NCBI GenBank assembly: GCA_030648675.1 | Contig: JAUSGV010000027.1 | Coordinates: 1-5,403 of the forward strand | Direction of reading: 5' to 3' | DNA length: 5,403 nt | Source of the DNA: Dehalococcoidales bacterium | GTDB taxonomy: Bacteria; Chloroflexota; Dehalococcoidia; Dehalococcoidales; UBA2162 | Shown here: positions 5,353 to 5,403 of the stretch, piece by piece | Position numbering within the stretch: the first letter of the stretch is position 1 | Layout of the letters: every line of letters starts with the position of its first letter | Position numbers and translations under genes: made by a program | Notes under the pieces: generated by a model | Databases searched by the model: none | What the model was told of the DNA's origin: nothing | Seen by the model: the letters and a program-made list of their open reading frames with translations, nothing else

Positions 5353-5403
5353 CAATAACTTTCCAATGGTCTGCTTCAAAAGCTGTACTTCATTAATTAC
5401 AGT

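Noticed and set aside
5270..5403. tRNA-Ala as an integration site of a mobile element
   Set aside because: No integrase gene and no second copy of the tRNA 3' end is visible within the short downstream flank, so there is no positive evidence.

Overview
The window reads as an ordinary housekeeping stretch of a bacterial chromosome of intermediate G+C. The genes are tightly packed and I see no mobile element, CRISPR array or prophage gene. Encoded functions are a phosphohexomutase, YebC, RuvC, RuvA, a small nitroreductase, SecG, GatB and an alanine tRNA. The protein flavour, the yebC-ruvC-ruvA-nitroreductase order and the use of GatB for tRNA amidation would fit an uncultivated Dehalococcoidia (Chloroflexota)-like bacterium. 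That placement is inference from recall and needs a database search.

Layout. Positions 1-801 (minus strand) hold the first 267 codons of an alpha-D-phosphohexomutase that runs off the left edge. A 113-base divergent promoter region (802-914) separates it from a plus-strand operon: yebC (915-1670), ruvC (1705-2208), ruvA (2212-2796) and a nitroreductase (2824-3333). That operon meets a minus-strand pair, gatB (start preferred at 5014) followed by secG, with only 9 bases between the converging stop codons. A 201-base region (5033-5233) then carries a gatB promoter on the minus strand, a 7-base-periodic repeat tract of about 95 bases, and an extended -10 promoter for tRNA-Ala(CGC) at 5234-5309. 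A hairpin followed by a T-rich stretch, probably the tRNA terminator, lies at 5328-5352.

How the genes work together. RuvA and RuvC process Holliday junctions, but ruvB does not follow ruvA here, so the RuvAB motor subunit must be elsewhere. YebC often neighbours ruvC in bacteria and acts in translation and/or gene regulation. GatB is one subunit of the GatCAB amidotransferase; gatA and gatC are not in the window. SecG is an accessory subunit of the SecYEG translocon.

The most notable signals are not new genes. They are (i) a near-consensus promoter whose predicted start lies 1-3 bases from the phosphohexomutase ATG, implying a leaderless mRNA, with a similar short leader lacking a Shine-Dalgarno sequence for gatB; (ii) the heptad-periodic, partly palindromic tract next to the tRNA promoter; and (iii) a five-codon mini-ORF and hairpin just before ruvC, which itself lacks a ribosome binding site. 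I found no convincing undescribed system.
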